Shown here piece by piece: positions 36,783-45,997 of a stretch of 64,000 nucleotides of DNA. A program made the position numbers and the translations under genes. Numbering within the stretch: position 1 is the stretch's first letter; each line of letters starts with the position of its first letter. The DNA is from DASCNA01 sp036011305. Its GTDB lineage: Bacteria; Verrucomicrobiota; Lentisphaeria; Victivallales; GWF2-38-69. The DNA is taken from NCBI GenBank assembly GCA_036011305.1, contig DASCNA010000176.1, positions 8,416 to 72,415 of the forward strand. Reading direction: 5' to 3'. Under the pieces are notes generated by a model. The model searched no databases, was not told the DNA's origin, and saw only the letters and a list, made by a program, of their open reading frames with translations.

Positions 36783-39302
36783 TTAGTCAAACAGCATCAT
36801 CTGTTTTGGATCACTAACTTGCTTTTTCTTTTTTCTACCTGTTTTCTTATGCTCAGCTAAAGTAGGTTGGCCTTCAGTTATAGCATTATTTTCAAGATTA
36901 TCTAAAATTTCTTTAGCCCTACCTAAAATCTTTTCAGGTAAACCGGCAAGTTTCGCTACATATATTCCATAACTTTTATCTGCAGCACCAGGTATTATCT
37001 GCCTTAAAAAAACAACTTTATCGCCATATTCACGAACTGCAACATTGAAGTTCTTAACACCTTTGCAAGTCAGTGCAAGTTCAGTTAACTCATGATAATG
37101 AGTAGCAAAGAGTGTTTTAGCTTTACTTGTAGGAGTATCATGTATAAATTCAGCAACAGCCCAGGCAATACTCAACCCGTCAAAGGTACTTGTTCCTCTT
37201 CCTATTTCATCAAGAATAATAAGGCTTTTGTTTGTAGCATGATTTAAAATATTTGCAGTTTCAACCATTTCCATCATAAAAGTACTCTGACCTCTGGAAA
37301 TATCATCAGAAGCACCTACTCTGGTAAAAATTCTATCAACTAAACCTATTTCGGCTTCATCTACAGGAATAAAAGACCCCATCTGAGTCATCAAAACTAA
37401 AAGTGCCACCTGTCTGATATAAGTTGATTTACCTGCCATATTAGGACCGGTTATAATAATTACATTATTTTTCCTATTATCTATATAAGTGTCATTAGGA
37501 ACAAATCGTTCATCTTGTAAAGTTACATCTAATACAGGATGCCTGCCTGCACTTATTTTTATTTTATCACTCTCAGTAACCACAGGTCTTTTATAATTAT
37601 TCTTTCTTGCAACTTCAGCCAAACTTGAAAGCACATCTACCGCAGCTATGGCAGAAGCTGTTTCTCTAATGGCATTTGTAAACTCAACACACTTATTTCG
37701 TACTTCCTGAAAAAGTTCATATTCGAGTGCCTTAGCTTTATCATCGGCGCCAATAACTTTACTTTCCACTTCTTTTAATTCAGGAGTAATAAAACGTTCA
37801 GCATTTACTAGTGTTTGTTTTCTAATATAATCCTCAGGGACAGAACTCAGATTAGATTTTGTAAGTTCTATATAGTATCCAAACACTTTGTTATATCTGA
37901 TTTTTAAAGATTTAACTCCTGTTCTTTCCTGCTCTTTAGCCTGTAATGCAGCAATCCAGCTTTTACCTTCACTCGAAGCTTTTCTAAATACATCTAATTC
38001 CTTACAATACCCATTTTTTATTAAGCCACCGTCAGTAATTGTTTGCGGCGGTTCATCAACAATTGCTTCAGTTATTAAATCTGTGAGTACAGGAAACGGG
38101 TTAATTTTAGAGTTATATTCTGAAATAAGTACTGCACTATAAGTGCTGAGAATATTTTTTAAATCAGGAATAATACCCAAACTTTCAGACAGTGCATTTA
38201 AATCTCTGGCATTTGCATTACCAATATTCAATCTGGCAATGATTCTTTCCAAGTCTCTCACCACAGCTAGCATTTCTTGCAGTTCAGCAAGTGTAAGAGG
38301 TTCATATCTGAAATCGTCAACACTATCCAATCTTCTATTTATTTCAAGTTTATTGTAAAGAGGCCTTAGCAGCCATTCTCTCAGTAAACGCCCTCCCATT
38401 GAAGTTCTGGTATCATCCAGTATTTTTAATAAGGTTTGTTCTTTACTGTCTGTTCTAATTGATTCAACTATTTCAAGGTTTCTTCTTGAAGCAGAATCAA
38501 GTATCATAAATTCATCAGTATGGTAAGTTTTAAGGGAGTTAATATGTCCGGCATCCTGTCTCAAATTTTCTACAGCATAATATAGGGCAGCACCTGCAGC
38601 TGAAACAGCAACATTAAATTCTCTGCATCCAAAACCATCAAGTGAAGCTACAGCAAACTGCTGTTTTAGAAAATCTCTTGCAATATCATAAGCAAAATAC
38701 CAGTCTTCAATTGAAGACCATACAATTGATGTCCCAGCTAATGGTTTTACTCCATCATTCTCCCACTCTTTCAGAAGAGATTCAGAAACCAAACACTCTT
38801 TTGTATTTAATCTTGCCAATTCATCTTCTAAAGCATCAAAAGAAATAATTTCCGTAATTTGAAAATTTCCTGTACTTATATCAAGACAGGCAAGTCCGTA
38901 TTTTTTCTTGTTGAAAGCAACTGAAACTAAAAAATTGCTTTGGTCAGGTGCAAGTATGGAACTATCAACTATTGTTCCTGGAGTAATAATTCTTGTTACT
39001 TCCCGCTTGACAATGCCTTTTGACTGTTTAGGATCTTCCACCTGTTCTGCAATAGCAACTTTTACACCAGAATTAATGATTTTAGGTAGATAATTATCTA
39101 AAGCATGATAAGGGATTCCGCACATTGGAAGTCCCTGTCGTTTTGTAAGAGTTATATCAAGCAGCCTGCTGCCCCTGACTGCATCTTCAAAAAACATTTC
39201 ATAAAAATCACCCATCCTAAAAAGAAGTAATGCATCCTGAGGAATCCCGGCTTTTACTTCTTTAAACTGCCTCATCATAGGTGTTAATTTAGCTTCATTC
39301 AT
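36783..39302 (-). CDS. mutS: DNA mismatch repair protein MutS
   Basis: This 839-residue protein has GDFYEMFFEDA, the mismatch-binding Phe-x-Glu motif, near residue 30. The connector, lever and clamp domains follow, then the ABC-type ATPase with TGPNMAGKST (Walker A), the DEIGRGTSTFDG block (Walker B and signature) and THYHELTEL. The length matches MutS1. It recognises mismatches and loops after replication. mutL is not adjacent. It is transcribed alone, away from pyrC. Confidence 0.96.
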   Translation of the reverse strand: MNEAKLTPMMRQFKEVKAGIPQDALLLFRMGDFYEMFFEDAVRGSRLLDITLTKRQGLPMCGIPYHALDNYLPKIINSGVKVAIAEQVEDPKQSKGIVKREVTRIITPGTIVDSSILAPDQSNFLVSVAFNKKKYGLACLDISTGNFQITEIISFDALEDELARLNTKECLVSESLLKEWENDGVKPLAGTSIVWSSIEDWYFAYDIARDFLKQQFAVASLDGFGCREFNVAVSAAGAALYYAVENLRQDAGHINSLKTYHTDEFMILDSASRRNLEIVESIRTDSKEQTLLKILDDTRTSMGGRLLREWLLRPLYNKLEINRRLDSVDDFRYEPLTLAELQEMLAVVRDLERIIARLNIGNANARDLNALSESLGIIPDLKNILSTYSAVLISEYNSKINPFPVLTDLITEAIVDEPPQTITDGGLIKNGYCKELDVFRKASSEGKSWIAALQAKEQERTGVKSLKIRYNKVFGYYIELTKSNLSSVPEDYIRKQTLVNAERFITPELKEVESKVIGADDKAKALEYELFQEVRNKCVEFTNAIRETASAIAAVDVLSSLAEVARKNNYKRPVVTESDKIKISAGRHPVLDVTLQDERFVPNDTYIDNRKNNVIIITGPNMAGKSTYIRQVALLVLMTQMGSFIPVDEAEIGLVDRIFTRVGASDDISRGQSTFMMEMVETANILNHATNKSLIILDEIGRGTSTFDGLSIAWAVAEFIHDTPTSKAKTLFATHYHELTELALTCKGVKNFNVAVREYGDKVVFLRQIIPGAADKSYGIYVAKLAGLPEKILGRAKEILDNLENNAITEGQPTLAEHKKTGRKKKKQVSDPKQMMLFD

Positions 39303-39460
39303 ATATCTTAATTTCGGATTTTAGATTTTAAATTTTAGATATAACTTAACAGTTCAAATAATTAAATAGTAACTAGAAAGTTATAATTATACTGAATTAA
39401 TTTTACAAAAAATTAATATTACTGATATTATATAACAACTTAGCTTAATATCTTTATAAT

Positions 39461-39499
39461 AAAAAATACGTTAGTATAAAATATTATACTAACGTATTT
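39461..39499 (-). terminator. rho-independent terminator of pyrC
   Basis: A perfect 15-base stem (39464-39478 with 39485-39499) and a six-base loop are followed, in the minus-strand direction, by six T residues (AAAAAA at 39461-39466 on the plus strand). It lies about 35 bases after the pyrC stop. The rest of the 230-base gap to mutS holds no gene and presumably the mutS promoter. Confidence 0.85.
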
Positions 39500-39532
39500 G
39501 AGTGCTGACTATATAAAATATAAATCTGAAAT

Positions 39533-40834
39533 TTATATTATTCCTGCAATCTTTTTTAACTCACTGTAAACAAATTTACCTTCAACAAGTGTTGCTACAG
39601 CTTTACCTTTTACTTTTTTCCCGTTAAAAGGTGTATTTCTTGCTTTTGAATAAAACTTATTAGAATCAATAGTAAACTCAAAATCAGGGTTAATAACTGT
39701 AAGATCAGCAGCCTGACCTTCTTTAATTGACCCAATATTCAAACCAAGGACATCAGCTGGGCCTACAGTAAATTTAGATATAAGTTCAGGTAGTGAAAGA
39801 ATACCCGTATGAACTAATTCTGTCATGCATACAGGAAGTGCTGTTTCCAACCCAATAATACCGAATGGAGCAGAAGCAAATTTTCTCTGTTTTTCTGTTT
39901 CTGTATGAGGTGCATGGTCTGTTGCGATTACAGTAATAATATTATCTTTCAAAGCCTGAATCAACTTCTCTCTATCGTCTTCAGCTCTGAGTGGCGGATT
40001 CATTTTGAAATTAGTATCACAATCTTTAATACATTCATCTGTCAAAGCAATGTGATGAGGAGTTACTTCTGCTGTAACTTTTATACCTCTCTTCTGGGCA
40101 TCTCTAATAAAAGCTACACTCTCTTTTGCACTTATATGCTGTATATGAACTTTCCAGTCTACAGTTTCTGCAAGAACTAAATTTCTTACAACCATTAAGG
40201 TTTCTGAAGCTGAAGGAATACCTTTAATATCGGTAATTGAAGCCCAGTAGCCGTCATGCACTGAGCCGCCTTTACCAAGATATTCATCTTCACAGTGATC
40301 CAGAACAGGCAGTCCAAAAGTTTTTGCATATTTGATAGCCTTCTGCATCAATTCATTGTTATTAACGCATTTACCGTCATCAGTAATAGCAACTATACCT
40401 GAGTTTTTTAAACTCTCGATATCTGCCATTTCCTGACCTGCAATATTTTTTGTAATACAGCCTGAAGGAAGAACATTAACTACAGCATTGTCTACACAGT
40501 GGCTCTTCAAATAGTCAATGGTAGATGGTGTATCTGCTGCAGGTTTGGTATTAGGCATTGCTACAATTGATGTAAATCCACCGGCTGCTGCTGCTCTTGT
40601 ACCTGTAAATATAGTTTCTTTATCAACAGCACCGGGCTCTCTTAAATGCACATGCATATCAATAAGGCCCGGGGTAACAACTAAACCTTCAAGGTTAACT
40701 CTTACCGGGTTTGTTACTTTTACAGGATCACAAATAACACCGGCTTCAATACCGATATCGAGCTTTTCATTAATACCGTTGCGGGGATCAATTACTGTTG
40801 CACCTTCTAAAATATAATTAACTGAATTTTTCAT
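39533..40834 (-). CDS. pyrC: dihydroorotase, class I
   Basis: This 433-residue protein is a class I dihydroorotase of the cyclic amidohydrolase family. DMHVHLREPG holds the first zinc-ligand pair, LDHCED and HIQHISA hold further His ligands, and VIATDHAPHT holds the catalytic Asp. It cyclises N-carbamoyl-L-aspartate to dihydroorotate in pyrimidine synthesis. AGGATAAA precedes the ATG. It lies 106 bases after pyrB on the same strand and ends at a strong terminator, so pyrB-pyrC form a two-gene operon. No pyrD, pyrF, pyrE or carAB lies in the window. Confidence 0.95.
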   Translation of the reverse strand: MKNSVNYILEGATVIDPRNGINEKLDIGIEAGVICDPVKVTNPVRVNLEGLVVTPGLIDMHVHLREPGAVDKETIFTGTRAAAAGGFTSIVAMPNTKPAADTPSTIDYLKSHCVDNAVVNVLPSGCITKNIAGQEMADIESLKNSGIVAITDDGKCVNNNELMQKAIKYAKTFGLPVLDHCEDEYLGKGGSVHDGYWASITDIKGIPSASETLMVVRNLVLAETVDWKVHIQHISAKESVAFIRDAQKRGIKVTAEVTPHHIALTDECIKDCDTNFKMNPPLRAEDDREKLIQALKDNIITVIATDHAPHTETEKQRKFASAPFGIIGLETALPVCMTELVHTGILSLPELISKFTVGPADVLGLNIGSIKEGQAADLTVINPDFEFTIDSNKFYSKARNTPFNGKKVKGKAVATLVEGKFVYSELKKIAGII

Positions 40835-40940
40835 TTTATCCTAAACAAGTTTTGAGTTAGCAATATTAATTTCCAAGCAGTCTGATATTAAATAAATACA
40901 TCCAAAGACTATTTAAACTATAAAAATCCGTTAACATCTG

Positions 40941-42527
40941 TTAATCCCATATTTCCTTATACTCATGCTCTTTTTCACAGTAAAAACAGGTAAACTTGTT
41001 TCCCCCTAAATGACTGAATGAAGCAGAAGCTTTTTCGTTGTATTCTGGACGTGAAATACAAGCATCATTCTTACAGTGAATGTCTGGATAATTGTAAATT
41101 TTAGGAGGTAACTCAAATCGATATTTTTCAATAACACAATGGTTTTTAATTACGTTTAGAGTGCAGCCAGGAGCAAGCGCTGCAAGTTGTTTCATTTTTT
41201 TACTATCAATTTTTTCAAGGTTTGGTATTGCAATTATGCCTTTATTAAGATTTGTTTTTTTAGAAACAAATACGCCATGAGAGCCAATTTTATTTAATTT
41301 AATAATGTTACGTATTTTGTTGATATGGTCCCAGATAACTTCAATCCCATCACCCTTACCTATATGATCAATAACGACTCCGCTTTCAAGAGGAATTATA
41401 CCGACTTTATGATCAAACTTGCCGGATTTGTCGGAAGTTATTTGAATTTTCTGTTCATGAATAAAGCTTCCCTGTTCTTTAGTTTCTTTTTTAATTTCTC
41501 CGTCAAAATCTTCACCTAATTTCCCACCTAACATTGCTATTTCAATAACTCTTGTAAAATATCCATTAATAGACTGCTTTTCCCAGCCATTAAAACTTGT
41601 CTTATCTAAGAAAACAGGAATTGTCGGATGTTCTCTATGTCTTGGAAGAGGATGATAAAGTTTAATATTAGGATTTATTTTATCGAGATAACCTTCCTTG
41701 AATGTAACAGCATCTCTTAATGATTGTGATCTATCTCTGATATCTTCTCCCATGCGTTCCAATTGCAGTCTTGTAAAATACCAGCTATCAGCGACTTTTT
41801 CCTCTGCTGAATATTCTTCAAGAGATTCAAATATTCTTACATTGAATCCATTCTTCTTCATTTTACTAACATATTGCTCAGGCATTTTTAATTCATTTGG
41901 AGCGACAAGGTCAACTTCTACATTTTTAAAAAGTTTAAGTCCGTCTGCTTTTGAATGTGTTGTTCTACCATGGAATAAGTCACCTATCAAGGCTATATGT
42001 ATATGGTCTCTATTCCAATTTCTCTGCTCATAAAAACTGAATTCGTCTAAAATTTCCTGAGTTGGATGTTCATGTTTGCCATCTCCTGCATTTATAAAAG
42101 CCGGTTTCTGAAAGCTGTTTCTTAAAGCAAACTCATCCATAGAGGTAGAGACCCACTTACATACCCCTTCGAGCTTACTTCTAATAATAAAAATAGAATA
42201 GTCACTGTACCCGCCTAATGTTCTGAACGTGTCAGCATAGCTTTCCATTTTATTGAAAGATGATGATGTAGTGTCAAAGATACTCATTTTTGTATTATGG
42301 AAAAGTGCTGCATTTCTAAAGGATTCTTTGGTTCTTGTTGAGTCTTCTAAGAAAACTAAATATATTCCAAGATTTCTATCATTGATAATAAATTGTGAGA
42401 GGTCTTCTTTTTTTTGAACTTTCTCCTTTAATTCTTTCGTTTTACTGAATAAATATAACAGTTCATCCTGTGATAAATCATTAATAACAGAAATCGACCT
42501 TCCCTTAAATATTTCATTATTTATCAT
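40941..42527 (-). CDS. pyrB: aspartate carbamoyltransferase, catalytic and regulatory chains fused (PyrB-PyrI)
   Basis: The first ~345 residues are the catalytic chain. The carbamoyl-phosphate loop reads EDSTRTKESF, and HPTQEILDEF and HPLPRHREHPTIP follow. After a linker, about 370-528 matches the PyrI regulatory chain: a nucleotide-binding beta part (VGIIPLESGVVIDHI) and a zinc domain with four cysteines (CKNDAC...CFYC). In most bacteria these are separate chains. Fused forms are known from a few lineages such as Thermotoga and Treponema. Fusion implies fixed 1:1 stoichiometry and probable allosteric control by CTP or ATP. The ribosome-binding site TAAGGATAA precedes the ATG. It is the first gene of the pyrB-pyrC unit. 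Confidence 0.92.
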   Translation of the reverse strand: MINNEIFKGRSISVINDLSQDELLYLFSKTKELKEKVQKKEDLSQFIINDRNLGIYLVFLEDSTRTKESFRNAALFHNTKMSIFDTTSSSFNKMESYADTFRTLGGYSDYSIFIIRSKLEGVCKWVSTSMDEFALRNSFQKPAFINAGDGKHEHPTQEILDEFSFYEQRNWNRDHIHIALIGDLFHGRTTHSKADGLKLFKNVEVDLVAPNELKMPEQYVSKMKKNGFNVRIFESLEEYSAEEKVADSWYFTRLQLERMGEDIRDRSQSLRDAVTFKEGYLDKINPNIKLYHPLPRHREHPTIPVFLDKTSFNGWEKQSINGYFTRVIEIAMLGGKLGEDFDGEIKKETKEQGSFIHEQKIQITSDKSGKFDHKVGIIPLESGVVIDHIGKGDGIEVIWDHINKIRNIIKLNKIGSHGVFVSKKTNLNKGIIAIPNLEKIDSKKMKQLAALAPGCTLNVIKNHCVIEKYRFELPPKIYNYPDIHCKNDACISRPEYNEKASASFSHLGGNKFTCFYCEKEHEYKEIWD

Positions 42528-42674
42528 GTCTTATCCTTAATTAAAATGTTCCCATTTTTCGTGATATATTCTTTGACAATATGATCTTATACAATACAAA
42601 TATAAATGCATGCATTCATGAAACGAAACCTTAACGTGAAAAAAAATGCATTTTTATTGAATGATTTATAAATA

Positions 42675-43742
42675 TTAATCTTTCCTTGCAGCTTTTATTA
42701 ATTTATCTGCATTTTCCCCAGTAAGCTGCCAACTTAGACACCTTACACTACCTCCGAGCTTAGATACATTTTCCGCATCAATAGGAATTATCTTTTTATT
42801 ACTCTTCATCTGTACCGTTTGAAGGGCAGAACAATCTATATTGTTGTTAAAAATCGGCATATAAATATAATTATATGTAATCAGTGAATTAACATATAAG
42901 CCATAAGCTGAACCGTAAGGACCATAGGAACTATCTTCACATCCATCTCCTGAAACTTCAAATATATTAATATTTTTTAAACCATCTTTTAATGATTTTA
43001 TAAGTTCCAATTTTAGTTTTTTATCTGCTGAATAATCATTAATAACAACTGTATTATCATTTATAAACATGACCATGCCATCTGCATGTCCCAAATACTC
43101 TTCATCCATAGGAATAATAGCAACATTCGACACTCCAAGAATTTTCTTCAGTTTTACAATTATGCTTTCTTTAGTAAAACCAGGATTTCGCCTTAATATT
43201 TTCTCTGTAACAATGATACTCTCTCTATTATTGTCTACAATGTTACCACCATCGACTTTTAAATCTGCTTGTTTGAACCTCAATTTATTCATTAATGAAA
43301 AATTTTTAAAACTATTCTGAATGTATTTTTCTTTTGGCCTATCATAAACAAACTGTACCATTTTTGAAGGTATTACTGTAGAAAAATCTCTTATCCAAAT
43401 ATCAGATATATTTGCCTCAAGGAGTATATCATCAGGAAGTTCTTTTTTAAAATATTTTATTGTATCATTATCGACAAGTACGATAATATTATCTCTGCCC
43501 ATAACAGCCTTAGCAAAGTTTATGTCAAAGTTTATTATATCTTTAAAACTCTTTCTATAATATTTATCATTCAGAGAAGGCGCTGAAATAACAATTAACA
43601 TTCTTTCCTTGGATATTTTATTTGTATAATTAAATAAATTCATATTACTATCTCGTGTATTTCCTTTAACGGCTATATTTAAAAATATCATAATTGCCAA
43701 AATGCAGTATATTAATAAACTCAACAATTTATTAATAATCAT
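42675..43742 (-). CDS. exported agmatine deiminase-family (PAD_porph) protein
   Basis: This 355-residue protein has an N-terminal hydrophobic signal (about 5-27) and then the peptidylarginine/agmatine deiminase fold. Catalytic landmarks are present: WIRDF (Asp), VDGGN, YLGHADGM (His and Asp) and GGSVRCLSWQ with the nucleophile Cys at about residue 335. Cytoplasmic agmatine deiminases make N-carbamoylputrescine. The signal peptide instead recalls the exported porphyromonad-type PAD group, which deiminates free or C-terminal arginine. The sequence does not settle the substrate. No putrescine carbamoyltransferase or agmatine antiporter gene is near. The nitrilase-family amidase at 10.8 kb is 31 kb away and not linked by operon. 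Confidence 0.8.
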   Translation of the reverse strand: MIINKLLSLLIYCILAIMIFLNIAVKGNTRDSNMNLFNYTNKISKERMLIVISAPSLNDKYYRKSFKDIINFDINFAKAVMGRDNIIVLVDNDTIKYFKKELPDDILLEANISDIWIRDFSTVIPSKMVQFVYDRPKEKYIQNSFKNFSLMNKLRFKQADLKVDGGNIVDNNRESIIVTEKILRRNPGFTKESIIVKLKKILGVSNVAIIPMDEEYLGHADGMVMFINDNTVVINDYSADKKLKLELIKSLKDGLKNINIFEVSGDGCEDSSYGPYGSAYGLYVNSLITYNYIYMPIFNNNIDCSALQTVQMKSNKKIIPIDAENVSKLGGSVRCLSWQLTGENADKLIKAARKD

Positions 43743-44004
43743 AAAATTAAAACCTTTGTGTTATCACATTCTGTTTAATAAATACAATAAAAACTAATAT
43801 TTATCAGCCAACCGGTCAACAGCATATTCAATAATTTAGCGTAATAATAAAATATTATAATTACACTTACACAAAATTATCATTTTAAAAATATTTTAAA
43901 TCGTAAGTGTATTGATTTCCTTGTATAATATATTATTGAATAGAAATAACTACAGTAGCAATAAATTAGCCATAGCTAAAAAATATTGGATTTAATAGAT
44001 CGAT

Positions 44005-44742
44005 ATGAAAATAACAATAGCAGAAAATAAAGCAGTAATCAGCAAAAAAGCTGCAGAAGAAGCAACAAGAATACTTAAAAAAAGTATTAAAAAAAATGGT
44101 TCAGCCAGATTACTGTTATCTACTGGAATATCTCAAATCGATTTCTTTAAAAATATGATTAAAAAGAATATAGACTGGTCAAAAGTTGAAGTTTTTCATA
44201 TGGAAGGTTTTATAGGTCTTTCATTAAATCATAAAGCCAGCTCTGTAAGCTTTTTAAAACACTATTTCCTAGATCATGTAACTGTAGGAAAAGTAAACCT
44301 TATAAGTACCAATGAAAATATAAATAGGACTATTTCCATTCTCAATAAAAAAATAAGAAAAAGGCCAATTGATTTAGGTATTGTCAGTGTAGGTATATCA
44401 GGGCACATAGCATTTAATAATCCTCCTGCTAACTTTGTTATAAAACAGCCTTTTATTAAAGTAAAAGTAGATGACCTTACCAAGAGATATTTCCTTAGGA
44501 CTCAAAACTTTAAATCCCTGGATGAAATACCTGAAGAAGCAATAACAATTACAGTTCATCAAATTCTACAGACAAAAAATATCATCTCAGTGATACCTGA
44601 CAAAATCAGAGCCCATGCAATTTCAAAAATACTCAGAGAAAGAGTTACCAATATGGTACCTGGAACAGCACTGAAAAAGCATAAAAAATGGTCTTTATAT
44701 TTAGACCATAACTCTGCTTCAGAAATAATTAAATGCTATTAA
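44005..44742 (+). CDS. NagB/glucosamine-6-phosphate isomerase-like protein with altered active site
   Basis: This 245-residue protein has the NagB/RpiA/CoA-transferase-like fold with recognisable blocks: LSTGISQIDFF, VEVFHMEGFIGL, VGISGHIAFNNPP, SVIPDKIRAHAI and MVPGTALKKHKKWSLYLD. Compared with E. coli NagB, Asp72 of MDEY is Glu67 in MEGF, Asp141 of NDGHIAF is Ser132, and Glu148 of FNEP is Asn139. The ring-opening His is kept (His134). Losing Asp141 and Glu148 should remove normal deaminase activity, so it may have another sugar-phosphate substrate or only bind. It stands alone, with a 262-base gap upstream that shows no gene. Confidence 0.75.
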   Translation: MKITIAENKAVISKKAAEEATRILKKSIKKNGSARLLLSTGISQIDFFKNMIKKNIDWSKVEVFHMEGFIGLSLNHKASSVSFLKHYFLDHVTVGKVNLISTNENINRTISILNKKIRKRPIDLGIVSVGISGHIAFNNPPANFVIKQPFIKVKVDDLTKRYFLRTQNFKSLDEIPEEAITITVHQILQTKNIISVIPDKIRAHAISKILRERVTNMVPGTALKKHKKWSLYLDHNSASEIIKCY

Positions 44743-44882
44743 CTAACCGTTTCCAACAGGAGTTTCAAGTTCATCAACAATCTGCAATACACAATTTTAT
44801 TATCTAAAGGTTTTCTCTATAAACGGAGGAACAGGATCACATACCGACCAAATCCAATACATTAATAATTTATCATTAACAA

Positions 44883-45794
44883 TTAAACATTGAAATGATC
44901 CCACCCTATATCATATACTGAACATAGATCTTCTTCTGATTCACTATCAATAACATGCATTCCATTGAATGGCACAACTTTTCCTATTTTTGTTAACGGG
45001 ACATCTTTAAATTGCCATAATTCATTCATTTCTTTTTCATTTTCAGGTTTTACAGTAAAAATTAATTCATAATCTTCCCCGTCACTAAGAATATTTTTAA
45101 TAGCTAAACCCGAAGTTCTAGGTAGTATTTTATCCAATTCTAAAGAAATAGTAACATAGGACTTTTCTGTCAACCTTCCTAAATCTATGAGAAGTCCATC
45201 ACTGACATCCATCATAGTATCAGTATATCGGCCTGCTAAAAATTGCGCCTCATTTATTCGAGGTGTAAAATCAAGATGATGCCCACTCATAAAAGAATCT
45301 CCAAACCTGCCAGTTGCATACAGAGCATCACCTGCCTTTGCATTTTCTCTAAGACATAATTTCTGTTTATCTACATACCCGGTAATAGAAAGAGTGCATA
45401 CTTCTAATTTCGGAGTTTTCAACTTTGCAAAATCACCACCGCAAATACTGACGTTCCATTTATCTGCTTCAGATGTCAACCCTTTATAATATCGTTCAAT
45501 TCTGTCAATATCATTATTAGGAATAGCCACAGTTACAACAGCGTGTGCCGGAAGCCCGCCCATAGCAGCGATATCACTTATATTTCTATTTATTAATTTG
45601 GCACCGGCTTTTATAGGATCTGTATTTTTGTATTCATAGTGAATATCAGAAATGAGTTGGTCAACTGCGTATAGCAAATATCTGTCTGTGTTGCCTATAT
45701 CAATTACAGCACAATCATCACCAGGTCCTATTACCACATCACTTCCCTGTCTTAACATCGGAGTTATTTTCTCAATAAAAAGTTTTTCATTCAT
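44883..45794 (-). CDS. thiL: thiamine-monophosphate kinase
   Basis: This 303-residue protein has the ThiL/PurM-like ATP-grasp relative layout: GPGDDCAVIDIG near residue 20, the DQLISDIHYEY region, NRNISDIAAMGG, a CGGDFAK segment and MDVSDGLLIDLGRL before the C-terminal SDGEDYELIFTV. It phosphorylates thiamine monophosphate to the active diphosphate. It has no neighbouring thi genes and converges on nothing close. The 100-odd bases between it and the NagB-like gene and the 203-base upstream gap hold no gene. Confidence 0.93.
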   Translation of the reverse strand: MNEKLFIEKITPMLRQGSDVVIGPGDDCAVIDIGNTDRYLLYAVDQLISDIHYEYKNTDPIKAGAKLINRNISDIAAMGGLPAHAVVTVAIPNNDIDRIERYYKGLTSEADKWNVSICGGDFAKLKTPKLEVCTLSITGYVDKQKLCLRENAKAGDALYATGRFGDSFMSGHHLDFTPRINEAQFLAGRYTDTMMDVSDGLLIDLGRLTEKSYVTISLELDKILPRTSGLAIKNILSDGEDYELIFTVKPENEKEMNELWQFKDVPLTKIGKVVPFNGMHVIDSESEEDLCSVYDIGWDHFNV

Positions 45795-45997
45795 ATTTTA
45801 TATATTATACTTTCATTGCAGTCGTTAATAAAATAAACACCAGCAGTTCTGTTTATAGAATATTTATAAATTTTTGTACTAATATATTAACTACTTTAAA
45901 AACAAACGGGTTAATATAGTTTTATTATATCGAAAACTTGTATTATATTAATAAAAACTACTCTATAATGTACCTTAAAATATGATAAATAGTAATA

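Noticed and set aside
10795..43742. A complete agmatine-to-putrescine pathway made of the amidase at 10.8 kb and the deiminase at 42.7 kb
   Set aside because: The genes are about 31 kb apart and not in an operon, the deiminase has a signal peptide, and the amidase could equally act on N-carbamoyl-beta-alanine.
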